Shown: positions 50,916 through 60,076, counted from the stretch's first letter. The stretch is 64,000 nt of DNA from an uncultured Muribaculaceae bacterium (GCA_910587915.1 CAJUOB010000003.1:97764-161763), one strand, 5' to 3'. Notes: generated from the letters alone by a model not told the origin. A program made the numbers and translations.

Positions 50916-52237
50916 CCTATGTTCCGGCTTTTGGGTTTGAGCACGCCGGTGAGACGGTCCCATAGGCGTCGGCTGCGGAAAAATAGCCTGTCTTCATTGC
51001 TGTGAGCGACATCGAACCACGATTCATCGTCGTAGTCCACCGACCAGTCCTTGAGGTCGCGGAGGCGGAATGTGGGGCGGTAGTGCTTGATCGGATACAG
51101 GCGACGGCCTTCGCGGTCGTAGGTCTTCCAAGCCATGGTGATGGTGTGGATGCGGTATAGTTCGTTGGCAAGCACCGGGCTGAAAGCATTTGAAGCAAGT
51201 CCGCTGTCGAGCATGTAGGGGTTGAACCACCGCTTGCGGTCGTTGAGTTCAATACCTGTGTCGGAGTCGACAAACACGGCATAGTGTATCATATTGGAAT
51301 CGGATGCGAACGCTTTGTTGGAGAAACAATAGCGCATGCCGAATTCCGTCAGGCCGGTGAGCTCTGTGAAGAGCAGGCGCGCCTCGTGGTCGCCCATGGC
51401 GGTCTTGCGCTCCACGCGTCCTTCGGCAGGAGTGTCCCACACGCCGTCGGCCGATTCATGAAGCAGCATATTGTCGCCTTTGAAAATGAGATAACGCACC
51501 AGAGTGCCTTGATGGCGGCCACCGGTCGCCTTGACAAGAGCCTCGCACAATTCGCCCATCGATTCATAGCGTGCCCGCAGAAACAGCACCGACAGCAGAT
51601 AGATTACCATCGGCATGTAGATGAAGAAGAAACGGTCCGGGTCGTTGAAGTTGGCGTTGATATATCGTGCGAAATAGTACCAGTACTCCACAGCACCCAT
51701 CACGGCCGACAGGCACATGAGCACTGTGGTCTGATAGCGGGCCTCGCGGTAGTAGATGGTTGCAGCCATGCTGTCGCCGGGATAAAATCCGTTGCGGCGC
51801 TGACATTCGTGAGCCGACCGTACTCCCAGGCCGCACCAGCGTGACAGAGCGCAGAACACAGCTGTCGCCGGCGATACGATGAGGCACACCACGAACGGTA
51901 TCTCGCTGTTGTACACCCGCAGGCGCCATACGGTCGGTATCAGCCAGTCGGTGCACATCACGTTGATCACTATCATTATCAGTGCCGACACCACAAGCGT
52001 GCGGATGACTATGCCTGTGAGCACCGAGCATGCGCTTACGGCGCTGAGAATGTCGGCCCGGCGCAAGGACGACAGCACATACACCTCGGCAAGCGCCACG
52101 AAAGGCAACCATGTGAGCGACATGAACAGCGACAGGACCAATGGCAGCGTGAGAGCGCCGTAGCATACGGTCCAGTTGAGCCACATCGCCGACGTGAGCC
52201 CTTTGGCGTTATTGCCCTGAATATTACGGTCGGTCAT
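50912..52237 (-). CDS. Polytopic membrane protein with soluble C-terminal domain, unknown function
   Basis: A 441-residue protein: about six hydrophobic segments in residues 15-225 (WTVCYGALTLPLVLSLFMSLTWLPFVAL, TLVVSALIMIVINVMC, IPFVVCLIVSPATAVFCAL, FFFIYMPMVIYLLSVLF), then a soluble part (about 240-430) with WDTPAEGRVERKTAMGDHEARLLFTELTGL, slightly NUDIX-like but not convincing, and WKTYDREGRRLYPI. Not recognised. It overlaps both neighbours with ATGA, being between DPP4 and miaA, so tight co-expression is certain while the role is not. Confidence 0.7.
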   Translation of the reverse strand: MTDRNIQGNNAKGLTSAMWLNWTVCYGALTLPLVLSLFMSLTWLPFVALAEVYVLSSLRRADILSAVSACSVLTGIVIRTLVVSALIMIVINVMCTDWLIPTVWRLRVYNSEIPFVVCLIVSPATAVFCALSRWCGLGVRSAHECQRRNGFYPGDSMAATIYYREARYQTTVLMCLSAVMGAVEYWYYFARYINANFNDPDRFFFIYMPMVIYLLSVLFLRARYESMGELCEALVKATGGRHQGTLVRYLIFKGDNMLLHESADGVWDTPAEGRVERKTAMGDHEARLLFTELTGLTEFGMRYCFSNKAFASDSNMIHYAVFVDSDTGIELNDRKRWFNPYMLDSGLASNAFSPVLANELYRIHTITMAWKTYDREGRRLYPIKHYRPTFRLRDLKDWSVDYDDESWFDVAHSNEDRLFFRSRRLWDRLTGVLKPKSRNIG

Positions 52238-54426
52238 TTGAGCTTGGAGTCGAAGAACTGCAGCATTTTGGCGTAGACAACCGAGCGGGCGTTACAACCG
52301 TTGATGGAGTGGTTCATATTGGGGAATACGAACATGTCGCAGAGCATGCCTATGCTCTGGAGAGTCGATACATACTGAAGCGAATTGGCCGGATGGACGT
52401 TGTCGTCGGCTGTACCGTACATTATCAGCAACGGACAGCTGAGGTGGAGCGACCGCAAGATCGCCGACGAGCTGTCGTAGCCGCGCTCGTTCTGCTGCGG
52501 GGTGAGCATGTAGCGCTCGGTGTAGACCGAGTCGTAGTAGCGCCAGTCGGTGACAGGGGCGACGGCTACAGCCGCGGCGTATGGGCAGCCGTCGGCCGAT
52601 GCGCACATCAGGGCCTCGTAGCCACCGAAACTCCATCCGTAGATGCCTATGCGGTCGCCATCGACATATGGCAGGGATGCTGCATAGCGGGCTGCGGCTA
52701 CCTGGTCGATAGTTTCGAGATTGCCAAGGTCCTTGTAGACGGCGGTGCGGAAAGCCGTTCCACGACCACCGGTGCCACGGCCGTCGACACAGATGACGAT
52801 ATAGCCCTGCGATGCGAAGTATGCCTCCCAATCGAGCGCCCAGGCGTTGAGCACGCTCTGTGAACCGGGACCACTGTACTGGCTCATGATCACCGGATAG
52901 CGGCGCGAAGCCGAGAAGTCGCGGGGCTTCACCATGTATCCGTTGAGTTCATAACCGCCGGAATTGAATGTGAAGAATTCCTTCTTGCCCAGCAGGCTGC
53001 GTGTGCGCGCGGCATAGTCGGCGTTGTCGAGCAGGGTAGCCACCTGCTTGCCGTCGGCACGGTTGAAAGTATACACCGGCGGTGTCTCCACATCGCTGAA
53101 AGATAGCATCATGAAGTTGCATCCGGGTGCGAACACCGCGCCCGAGGTGCCTTTGGTCTTGCTCACGGCCGAGGTGATGCCCTTGCGGTCGAGACGCTGC
53201 ACGGTGCGGTCCATCGGAGTGGGCGACGCTGTCTGGAAATAGTGGTTGCCGAGAGCGTCGGAGCCATAGTAGGCAGTGGCGTCGCAGTCGGCGGGTGTGA
53301 TGGCCTTCATCTTTGCACCGCTATAGCTGTACTCGTAGAAGCGGGTGAATCCCTCGCCGCTACCGGCTATCACAAAAGAATTTTCGCCGAAGTGCAGGGC
53401 TTCGTAAGCCTCGGGCTCGACCCATGCCGACGATTCCTCGGTGTAGACCGAACGGCTCACGGTCGACTTCGGATTCACTGAGAAGAGCTCGAAGCGGTTC
53501 TGGTCGCGGTTGAGGGTGGCCACCATGAGCTGCGACGGTTTCGGACCGTATGCTATGCGGGGTATATAACACCAGTTGCCGGGTATTTCCACGGTCTTGG
53601 TCTTGCGGGTCTCTATGTCGTAGCTGTGGAGCGACACTGTCGAGTTGGTCTGGCCTGCGACGGGATATTTATAGCTCATCGAGCCGGGATAAAGTGCGTA
53701 CTCAGTCTTGCGGTCGCAAGTGCCCTCGTAGAGGGGCAGGGTATAGGTGGGCACGTCGCTTTCCTCGAAACGCACATAGCAGAACGTGAGGTTGTCGGGA
53801 GCGAATGCCATCAGCGATGTGGTGGCGAACTCTTCCTCGTAGGTCCAGTCAGCGGCGCCGTTGATGACTGAATTTACCGCGCCGTCGGTGGTGGCAGCCA
53901 CCTCAGTCTCATAGTCGAGCTTGGCTATGTATATATTGTTGTCGGGTGCTACGAATGCCACCATGCGCGAGTCGGGCGAGAATTGAGGGTCGCGCTGACG
54001 GGAGTGGGTGGTCGAGAGGGGCTTCAGCAGTCGTGAGCGCACCTCGTAGACATAATATTGCGCCATGAACGAGCGGCGATAGATCGATTCGCTGCCACGC
54101 CACACCAGCACTTTCGATGCATCGGGGCTCACCACGAAGCCATCGAAATCGGTCAGAGTGGTCTCGCGGGTGCGGTCCAGGTCGAAGAGCACATCGCTTT
54201 CCTTCCCGGTGGCGATATCCTTGATAAGGATTTTACGCCCGTCGGCCGACCGCTCGGCATAAGATGTCCCGTCGGGCATGAATGCCACCTCGGGGCGCGG
54301 GGCGCGATTATCGGGAAAACTATACGGAGCGAGCGCTCCGACATGGGGCGAGCGCTGCGACGCGCCATAGGCCATGGGCGTGATCACGGCAGCCATCGCC
54401 ACTACTATATATCTGAGTCGTTTCAT
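52234..54426 (-). CDS. Dipeptidyl-peptidase IV-type S9 peptidase
   Basis: A 730-residue exported peptidase. Signal peptide (KRLRYIVVAMAAVITPMAYGA), beta-propeller (about 35-470, with INGAADWTYEEEFATTSLMAFAPDN, the Glu pair that binds the substrate N-terminus) and alpha/beta hydrolase (about 480-730) with GWSFGGYEAL (Ser599), MYGTADDNVHP (Asp) and NMNHSI (His). It cleaves Xaa-Pro dipeptides from N-termini in the periplasm. Start ATG 54426 is used; the frame upstream has no signal. It heads the coupled operon; a -7 box is at 54448. Confidence 0.95.
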   Translation of the reverse strand: MKRLRYIVVAMAAVITPMAYGASQRSPHVGALAPYSFPDNRAPRPEVAFMPDGTSYAERSADGRKILIKDIATGKESDVLFDLDRTRETTLTDFDGFVVSPDASKVLVWRGSESIYRRSFMAQYYVYEVRSRLLKPLSTTHSRQRDPQFSPDSRMVAFVAPDNNIYIAKLDYETEVAATTDGAVNSVINGAADWTYEEEFATTSLMAFAPDNLTFCYVRFEESDVPTYTLPLYEGTCDRKTEYALYPGSMSYKYPVAGQTNSTVSLHSYDIETRKTKTVEIPGNWCYIPRIAYGPKPSQLMVATLNRDQNRFELFSVNPKSTVSRSVYTEESSAWVEPEAYEALHFGENSFVIAGSGEGFTRFYEYSYSGAKMKAITPADCDATAYYGSDALGNHYFQTASPTPMDRTVQRLDRKGITSAVSKTKGTSGAVFAPGCNFMMLSFSDVETPPVYTFNRADGKQVATLLDNADYAARTRSLLGKKEFFTFNSGGYELNGYMVKPRDFSASRRYPVIMSQYSGPGSQSVLNAWALDWEAYFASQGYIVICVDGRGTGGRGTAFRTAVYKDLGNLETIDQVAAARYAASLPYVDGDRIGIYGWSFGGYEALMCASADGCPYAAAVAVAPVTDWRYYDSVYTERYMLTPQQNERGYDSSSAILRSLHLSCPLLIMYGTADDNVHPANSLQYVSTLQSIGMLCDMFVFPNMNHSINGCNARSVVYAKMLQFFDSKLK

Positions 54427-54447
54427 GATTTGCTTGTTATCAGTCCG

Positions 54448-54455
54448 CAAAATTA
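54448..54455 (-). promoter_or_regulatory. -7 box of the DPP4/miaA operon
   Basis: Minus-strand TAATTTTG, 21 bases before ATG 54426, between the GH2 stop and DPP4 start. Confidence 0.5.
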
Positions 54456-54482
54456 GCACAAAATTCCCACATTGCATTGAGA

Positions 54483-57137
54483 TTATAGCCGGAAGGTGCG
54501 GGTGGGAGCGAGGCATTCGTTGAATTTCAGGCGAAGCGGTGTCTCAGGAGCCGACGGTGCCTCGATTTCGATGGTGCGGGTCTCGCCCGGGAGCAGGCTC
54601 ACGAAGTTGTCGCTGTAGAAAGCACCGTCCACGGGATTGTCGTCGGTGTCGGCGAGCAGCAGCTGGCAGAAGAATGCTATGCGGCTCTTGCCGTTGCGCA
54701 GTGTCACGGTCCAACGACCGTCGCCGGCCGGCTTCACTTTCACAGAGGGCGACGCCGGTTTCAGCGATGCGATGGCGTCGAAGCCGCCGGTGCAGGGGCC
54801 GGTGACAGTGTTGCGTCCTTTATATTGGTCGAGCGAGCGCCAGTAGAAGTTCGATGATAGCACATGGCCGGCTTTGTCGGTGAGCTTGAGGTCGATGAAA
54901 TGTATCTGCGACAGGTCGTCGGGGAAAGCGACTGTGAGCACATTGTTTGCCACGCCGTCGGCCGCCACCGATGTGAGCGCGGTCTGCGACGACACCTTGC
55001 GGCTGTTGAAATCGTAGACATCGGCTGTGACGCGCAGGTTGTCGGCGCTTTCGAGGCGGTCGTTGACCACACTGACGGTGTTGGTGAGATAGTTGTACTG
55101 TACATGCAGGGGTTCGAGGGCGTGCATGGTGTGGTAGAGCGAGGCCGTGGGCTGCAGGCTGTAGTCCCACATTCGGGCGCAAACCTGCGGATTGGGGCAA
55201 TTATGGTACCAGAAGAGCAGTCCCGACGTCCATCGGTCGCCATACTGCATCTTGTGTTCGTTCCAAGTTTCCCATATGCTCTTGCTGTTGATGGCACCCA
55301 CGAGCTGTGCACGGCGGGCATATTCCTCGATATTGGCCGACTCGCCGTAGCAATTCACCATATCGTTGTAGAGTGTTGTCATCAGATGGAAGCCATTGCC
55401 ATCCATATAGTCCCATGTCTCGCGGTTTATAGGCCAAAGGTCTTCGGCCGGCATCATGCGGCGCAGGCTTTCGACTATAGGCAGCGTCGGGGCGCCATAT
55501 TCGGGATTGAAACCGTCCACACGGCTACCGCGTTCGCTTGCGGTGTTCTCGTAGTGGCACATGGGGTTTACCTGCTTGTAGGGGCTGCCGTCGTGCACGC
55601 CGTCGCATTCGCTCTGCATCTGGTAGGGACGTGTGCCGTCGAGGCGCGCTAGCAGTTCGCGGGCACCGCTCACTTCGGAGCTTTCGTTGCTCGACACATA
55701 GAATACTATGCTCGGATGATTGCGTATGCGCTTCACGGTACTTTCCACATTGGCCAGATAGAGGGGCTCATCCATCGGATGGCGGGTGTCGCCTGTCATC
55801 CAGAACTCCTGCCACACCATCAGTCCGAGCGAGTCGCATAGCTCATAGAAACGGTCGCTTTCGGCAATGCCGCCGCCCCACAGACGCAGCAGGTTCACAC
55901 CGCTCTGGGCTGTATAGCGCAGCTCGGTGTCCATGCGGGCATCGTCGGTGCGCAACATGGCATCGGGAATCCAGTTTGTGCCGCGCACAAATACCGGGCG
56001 TCCGTTTATCTTGAAGAGCTTCGACCCGTCGGGGGTGTCGCGTACTGCGTCCACACGGCGTATGCCGAAGCGTGTGCCAATGCTGTCGGTGAGCTCGCCC
56101 TTGCTGTTGCGGGCGGTCAGCGACAGGGTGTAGAGAGGTTGGTCGCCCTTGTTCTTGGGCCACCATAATTTCGGGTTCTTGATAGTGAGAGCTTCAAACT
56201 CGTCGGGCGAGAACACTACCTCGCGGTGCTCGCCACGCATCAGGCGCACGCGTTTCTCCACCTCGATGCCGGCTTCGGGAATGCGGGCTTTCACCGTGTA
56301 GTCGGTGTCGTAGGTGTTGGGATTGTGAACTTCCACCGACACCGTCTGGCGCGATTTGTCGAAAGGCTCATCGAGCTCCGAGCGCACCATCGGTGCGCGC
56401 AGCTGGGTCTCGCCGGTGGCATACAGATTGATGTCGCGCCATATGCCTGTGTTGCGGTCGCGCACGCCGTCCTCGTATGTGAAATCCCAGCCGACAGTCA
56501 TGAGCTGTGTCACATTCTGGCCGATCCAGCCGTCGCCGCCGTTGTGCCATTCGCCCGGAGCGCCCCACGACTTCGGCATCGTGGTGCCCGGCACATCCAC
56601 GGGGTATACCTTCACGGCGAGCACTGCAGGTTCGCCGGGCGTCACCATGTGGGTTATGTCGATGTCGCGGCTCATGAACATGCCGGCCATCACATCGGCC
56701 AGACGTCCGTTCACCCAGATTTCGGCGCGGTAGTTTATGCCCTCGGGATTGAGCCATATGCGGCGTCCTTTGAACTCTGCCGGGACATCGAATTCTGTGC
56801 GGAACCAGTAGGTGTAGAAATCGCGTCCGGCTTTCGATACATCGGGTATCAGTCCGAGACTCAGCTTGTTATTCTTGCCATAGTAGGGGTCGGGATACAC
56901 GCCGTTGGCCACAAGATTGGTCAGAACTGTGCCGGGCACATTCGCTGCTATCCAATTGTTTGTGCTGTAGCTGCGTTGTGAAATTCCGGCACCGGAGGCA
57001 TCGGTCTCCGAGGCTTTTTTCATTTTCCATTCGTGGCCACCGGTGGAGCTGAGCGACATCACGTCGTCTCTGTGGGCCGATAAGCAGAAAGGTAGTAATA
57101 TAGAAACCAGGATAAGAAAAATGCGATAATAAATCAT
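54483..57137 (-). CDS. GH2-family glycosidase (beta-mannosidase / exo-beta-glucosaminidase type)
   Basis: An 884-residue enzyme with signal peptide (about 1-21), a sugar-binding N-domain (WIAANVPGTVLTNLVANGVYPDPYYGKN; FRTEFDVPAEFKGRRIWLNPEGINYRAEIWVNGRLAD), immunoglobulin-like domains (GVRDRNTGIWRDINLYATG, from about 230) and a TIM barrel with FVRGTNWIPDAM, LLRLWGGGIAESDRFYELCDSLGLMVWQEFW, FYVSSNESSE (acid/base Glu) and GFNPEYGAPTLP (nucleophile Glu). This order fits the exo-beta-D-glucosaminidase and mannosylglycoprotein-mannosidase branch of GH2. Substrate cannot be decided. It lies just upstream of DPP4 but has its own -7 box at 57161. Confidence 0.88.
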   Translation of the reverse strand: MIYYRIFLILVSILLPFCLSAHRDDVMSLSSTGGHEWKMKKASETDASGAGISQRSYSTNNWIAANVPGTVLTNLVANGVYPDPYYGKNNKLSLGLIPDVSKAGRDFYTYWFRTEFDVPAEFKGRRIWLNPEGINYRAEIWVNGRLADVMAGMFMSRDIDITHMVTPGEPAVLAVKVYPVDVPGTTMPKSWGAPGEWHNGGDGWIGQNVTQLMTVGWDFTYEDGVRDRNTGIWRDINLYATGETQLRAPMVRSELDEPFDKSRQTVSVEVHNPNTYDTDYTVKARIPEAGIEVEKRVRLMRGEHREVVFSPDEFEALTIKNPKLWWPKNKGDQPLYTLSLTARNSKGELTDSIGTRFGIRRVDAVRDTPDGSKLFKINGRPVFVRGTNWIPDAMLRTDDARMDTELRYTAQSGVNLLRLWGGGIAESDRFYELCDSLGLMVWQEFWMTGDTRHPMDEPLYLANVESTVKRIRNHPSIVFYVSSNESSEVSGARELLARLDGTRPYQMQSECDGVHDGSPYKQVNPMCHYENTASERGSRVDGFNPEYGAPTLPIVESLRRMMPAEDLWPINRETWDYMDGNGFHLMTTLYNDMVNCYGESANIEEYARRAQLVGAINSKSIWETWNEHKMQYGDRWTSGLLFWYHNCPNPQVCARMWDYSLQPTASLYHTMHALEPLHVQYNYLTNTVSVVNDRLESADNLRVTADVYDFNSRKVSSQTALTSVAADGVANNVLTVAFPDDLSQIHFIDLKLTDKAGHVLSSNFYWRSLDQYKGRNTVTGPCTGGFDAIASLKPASPSVKVKPAGDGRWTVTLRNGKSRIAFFCQLLLADTDDNPVDGAFYSDNFVSLLPGETRTIEIEAPSAPETPLRLKFNECLAPTRTFRL

Positions 57138-57160
57138 GATTATAGGTTTTGCAGACTGTG

Positions 57161-57168
57161 CAAAGATA
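57161..57168 (-). promoter_or_regulatory. -7 box of GH2 gene
   Basis: Minus-strand TATCTTTG, 23 bases before the ATG at 57137. No well-spaced TTG. Confidence 0.5.
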
Positions 57169-57264
57169 GCGCTTTTTTAGCGCATAATGACACCAATTGC
57201 CGACTTTGTATTAAAAAATGCGAAAGAGGCTCCGAAAATTAGATTTTATTTAAGCTTTTTTTAC

Positions 57265-57272
57265 TAACTTTG
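57265..57272 (+). promoter_or_regulatory. -7 box of the SPT gene
   Basis: TAACTTTG, 78 bases before ATG 57350, preceded by a T-rich run; no clear -33 TTG. Confidence 0.5.
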
Positions 57273-57349
57273 CCGCTGACTTTTGCCCCGGCGGATATAT
57301 TACGGCCGGTTGGCCACCACTCTAAACAAAGCATCGTTATCACGCAGCT

Positions 57350-58534
57350 ATGAAACCACTACAAGCCAAACTCTCCAAATATACAGCACCTCAGGAAGCT
57401 AAGGCCGCCGGCATTTATCCCTATTTCCGCGCCATATCTTCCGAGCAGGATCCCGAAGTGACCATCAACGGGCGCCGTGTGCTCATGTTCGGTTCTAATT
57501 GCTATACCGGTCTGGTGAACGACCCCCGCATCAAGGAAGCCGCCATCGAAGCAACCCGAAAATATGGTACCGGATGCGCCGGTTCGCCCTTCCTCAACGG
57601 TACTCTCGATCTTCACAAGCAGCTTGAGGCCAGAATCGCCGAGTATATAGGTAAGGAAGACGTCATGATCTATTCTACCGGCTTCGGTGTGAACCTCGGT
57701 GTTGTTTCGACACTCACCGGTCGCGAAGACTACATCCTGTGGGATGAGCAGGACCATGCATCGATTATCGAAGGCCGACGCCTGTCGTTCTCCAAGTCGC
57801 TCAAGTACAAGCATAACGACATGGAGAGCCTCGAAGCTCAGCTTCAGAAATGCGAACCCGATAAAATCAAACTCATTGTCACCGACGGTGTATTCTCCAT
57901 GGAAGGTGATGTGGCCAATCTGCCCAAGATCGTCGAGCTCGCCAAGAAATACAACGCCACAGTGATGGTCGACGAAGCTCATGCCATCGGTGTGTTCGGC
58001 GAAGGTGGCCGTGGTATATGCAACCACTACGGTGTGACAGGCGACGTAGACCTGATCATGGGTACATTCTCCAAGTCGTTTGCATCGCTTGGCGGATTCA
58101 TCGCCACCGACAAGGAGATCACCAACTATCTCCGTCACCACTCGCGTTCCTACATCTTCACCGCCAGCATCACACCGGCATCTACAGCCGCTGCGCTCAA
58201 GGCCATCGACCTGATGATTGAAGAACCCGAGCGCCAGGAAAATCTATGGAAGCTTACCAATATGGCTCTCGATGGATTCCGTGAGCGCGGTTTCGAGATC
58301 GGCAACACTTCGACTCCGATTATACCCCTCTATATCCGCGACAATTTCAAGACATTTGCCGTTACGAGCGATCTTCTCGAAAAGGGTATATTCGTTAATC
58401 CTGTGGTTTCTCCCGCTGTGGCTCCTCAGGATACTCTCATCCGCTTCAGCCTTATGGCCACGCATACTCCTGAACAGGTTGAGGAAGCGCTCGAGAAAAT
58501 CACCGAGGTATTCAAGGCGCACGGAATCCTGTAG
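57350..58534 (+). CDS. spt: Serine palmitoyltransferase-like alpha-oxoamine synthase
   Basis: A 394-residue PLP enzyme of the alpha-oxoamine synthase family. Seen: GSNCYTGLVNDPRIKEAA, YGTGCAGSPFLNGTLDLHKQLE, STGFGVNLGVVSTL, DEQDHASIIEG, VMVDEAHAIGVFGEGGRGICNHYGV, and the PLP-binding GTFSKSFASLGGF with Lys242. The closest match is the serine palmitoyltransferase of Bacteroides, which condenses serine with a long-chain acyl-CoA to start sphingolipid synthesis; glycine C-acetyltransferase is the alternative, but the FxGxGGRG...GV and acidic DEQDH context favours SPT in this order. No signal peptide; cytoplasmic. Confidence 0.88.
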   Translation: MKPLQAKLSKYTAPQEAKAAGIYPYFRAISSEQDPEVTINGRRVLMFGSNCYTGLVNDPRIKEAAIEATRKYGTGCAGSPFLNGTLDLHKQLEARIAEYIGKEDVMIYSTGFGVNLGVVSTLTGREDYILWDEQDHASIIEGRRLSFSKSLKYKHNDMESLEAQLQKCEPDKIKLIVTDGVFSMEGDVANLPKIVELAKKYNATVMVDEAHAIGVFGEGGRGICNHYGVTGDVDLIMGTFSKSFASLGGFIATDKEITNYLRHHSRSYIFTASITPASTAAALKAIDLMIEEPERQENLWKLTNMALDGFRERGFEIGNTSTPIIPLYIRDNFKTFAVTSDLLEKGIFVNPVVSPAVAPQDTLIRFSLMATHTPEQVEEALEKITEVFKAHGIL

Positions 58535-58562
58535 TGAGGCGATAAGGCTATAGGGCTACACC

Positions 58563-58607
58563 CCGGACAAGGGAACGACGTTTGTCTGTTCCCGTTTCCG
58601 GCCTTTT
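58563..58607 (+). terminator. Possible terminator after SPT
   Basis: Bipartite stem CCGG / CCGG (58563-58566, 58598-58601) enclosing GGGAAC / GTTCCC (58571-58576, 58588-58593), then TTTT. Confidence 0.45.
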
Positions 58608-58713
58608 ATAGGTGCCTGAAAGTTGGGGCGCTATCTCATTGCCTTCTCTTGCTTGTCCTCGCCAATATATCATTGAAAGCCCAACTAAACATAAAACAAT
58701 CCCGTAAAAAATC

Positions 58714-59265
58714 ATGAAGAAGAAATTCATCTGCACAGTGTGCGGATACATCCATGAAGGCGACGAAGCCCCCGAAAAGTGCCCCGTATGCGGCGCCGGT
58801 AAAAAAGCATTCAAAGAAGTTGATACCACCGACGCGCTCCAGTTCGTGACAGAACACGAAATCGGCGTAGCCAAGGGTTGCGACGAACAGATGATCGCCG
58901 ACCTCACCGCTCACTTCAATGGCGAATGCTCCGAAGTGGGTATGTACCTCGCCATGAGCCGTCAGGCCGATCGCGAAGGCTATCCCGAAATCGCAGAAGC
59001 GTTCAAGCGCTATGCTTTCGAAGAGGCTGAACATGCTGCAAAATTCGCTGAACTCCTTGGCGAAGTAGTATGGGACACCCGTACAAACCTCGAAAAGCGC
59101 ATGATGGCAGAAGCCGGTGCAAACGAAGACAAGATGCGTATTGCACGTCGCGCTAAAGAACTCAACCTCGACGCTATCCACGACACCGTTCACGAAATGG
59201 CTAAGGATGAAGCTCGTCACGGTCAGGGTTTCCAGGGCCTTTACAACCGCTTCTTCAAAAAATAA
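58714..59265 (+). CDS. Reverse rubrerythrin (N-terminal rubredoxin)
   Basis: A 183-residue protein with the rubredoxin domain first (KKKFICTVCGYIHEGDEAPEKCPVCGAG, residues 1-30) followed by the ferritin-like diiron domain (HFNGECSEVGMYLAMSRQADREGYPEIAEAFKRYAFEEAEHAAKFAELLG and KDEARHGQGFQGLYNRFF). This is the reverse-rubrerythrin order, which handles peroxide and oxygen in anaerobes. It is a different type from the protein at 37659. GC and codon use look typical of high expression. A terminator (59294) follows. Probably single-gene transcript. Confidence 0.95.
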   Translation: MKKKFICTVCGYIHEGDEAPEKCPVCGAGKKAFKEVDTTDALQFVTEHEIGVAKGCDEQMIADLTAHFNGECSEVGMYLAMSRQADREGYPEIAEAFKRYAFEEAEHAAKFAELLGEVVWDTRTNLEKRMMAEAGANEDKMRIARRAKELNLDAIHDTVHEMAKDEARHGQGFQGLYNRFFKK

Positions 59266-59293
59266 GCCGCACAAGCGGTTCATATCCCCACTT

Positions 59294-59329
59294 GCGGGGC
59301 GCATCCTATCGGTGCGCCCCGCTTTTTTT
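59294..59329 (+). terminator. Terminator after reverse rubrerythrin
   Basis: Perfect 10-bp stem GCGGGGCGCA / TGCGCCCCGC (59294-59303, 59313-59322), then seven T. Confidence 0.85.
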
Positions 59330-59404
59330 ATTCGCTATTTGCGATAATATCGCTATATTGGCCCGCGTTGGCCACTGTTGTGCCGCGAATGATGCAACAC
59401 CTTG

Positions 59405-59435
59405 TTGTCAATTTCAAAAATAATCACGACATTTG
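59405..59435 (+). promoter_or_regulatory. Possible promoter of the ncRNA
   Basis: TTG (59405-59407), 20 bases, GACATTTG (59428-59435), one base off TAnnTTTG. It would start transcription near 59440, some 80 bases before the rod structure; a closer promoter is not evident. Confidence 0.3.
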
Positions 59436-59519
59436 CGGCGAAATACCATCGGCCGACAGCTTCACGCCATCGGGTGGTGGGTTTCCAGTTCCGTATAGAC
59501 GGAGCTGAAATAGAGAGCG

Positions 59520-59744
59520 TTTACTCGCGCTTGTTTCTTGTCAGTCTGAAACTTCGCAACTTTCAATATCAAGGCAAGAACAGAGCAACAGTAGATGTCT
59601 GGGTACGTTGTATCTCGCTGTATGCCAAGCATGCAGCGCTATATAACAGCGTGGGCTTCTGTGTTGTTCGTTCTCCTTGATCGGGCAATGCGAAGGCCCC
59701 AGACTGAAGAGCGAGCAGCGTGTGCAGACTTCCACGCTTTTTTT
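59520..59744 (+). ncRNA. ssrS: Rod-shaped non-coding RNA, probable 6S-type RNA
   Basis: The strand folds by eye into one long interrupted hairpin. Pairs from outside in: CTCGC/GCGAG (59524-59528, 59711-59715), CAGTCTG/CAGACTG (59542-59548, 59700-59706), CTTCGCA/TGCGAAG (59552-59558, 59689-59695), ATCAAGG/CCTTGAT (59568-59574, 59675-59681), AGAAC/GTTCT (59577-59581, 59670-59674), GAGCAACA/TGTTGTTC (59583-59590, 59662-59669), GTTGTAT/ATATAAC (59607-59613, 59641-59647), and a terminal hairpin CGCTGTATGC/GCATGCAGCG (59616-59625, 59629-59638). Stem AGCGTG/CACGCT plus T-run (59717-59744) ends it. A rod of paired blocks and bulges of this length is the hallmark of 6S RNA, which binds RNA polymerase holoenzyme. 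The identity is inferred from shape only; no start site or protein-coding frame explains the pairing. Confidence 0.55.
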
Positions 59745-59794
59745 ATCTTCGCCCGTCGAAGGGGAGTCCGACGGCACATTATCCTCCCCTGCCC

Positions 59795-60019
59795 ATGAAA
59801 CCCATAGGAGAGCTTATCAAGGAAGAGCTCAAATCGCAGGAGCGCTCCATAACCTGGTTCGCCCGCAAACTTTGCATCGACCGATCAAACGTATATCGCC
59901 TTTTCCAGAAGAACAGCGTTGATACCGATTTGCTCACACGCATTTCGCTTGTCCTGAACAGGGATTTTTTCGCCGTGCTCACACAGGCCCTTGAAGAAAG
60001 GCGCAATTCGCAGCGATAA
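59795..60019 (+). CDS. Small helix-turn-helix (XRE-like) protein, 74 aa
   Basis: Start ATG 59795 (MKPIGELIKEELKSQERSITWFARKLCIDRSNVYRLFQKNSVDTDLLTRISLVLNRDFFAVL). The helix-turn-helix SITWFARKLCIDRSNVYRLFQ is clear. It has no signal or other domain; a short basic tail (EERRNSQR). It lies 50 bases after the ncRNA terminator and before the large lipoprotein gene. Its targets are unknown. The family of single-domain XRE proteins in Bacteroidetes includes regulators of surface genes; that is not shown here. Confidence 0.8.
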   Translation: MKPIGELIKEELKSQERSITWFARKLCIDRSNVYRLFQKNSVDTDLLTRISLVLNRDFFAVLTQALEERRNSQR

Positions 60020-60068
60020 TGCGGCAATACCGCTACATCGAAACTCTTATCATTCACCGCATTACACG

Positions 60069-60076
60069 TACCTTTG
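60069..60076 (+). promoter_or_regulatory. -7 box of the large lipoprotein gene
   Basis: TACCTTTG fits TAnnTTTG and lies 88 bases before ATG 60164, implying a leader of about 85 bases. Confidence 0.5.
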
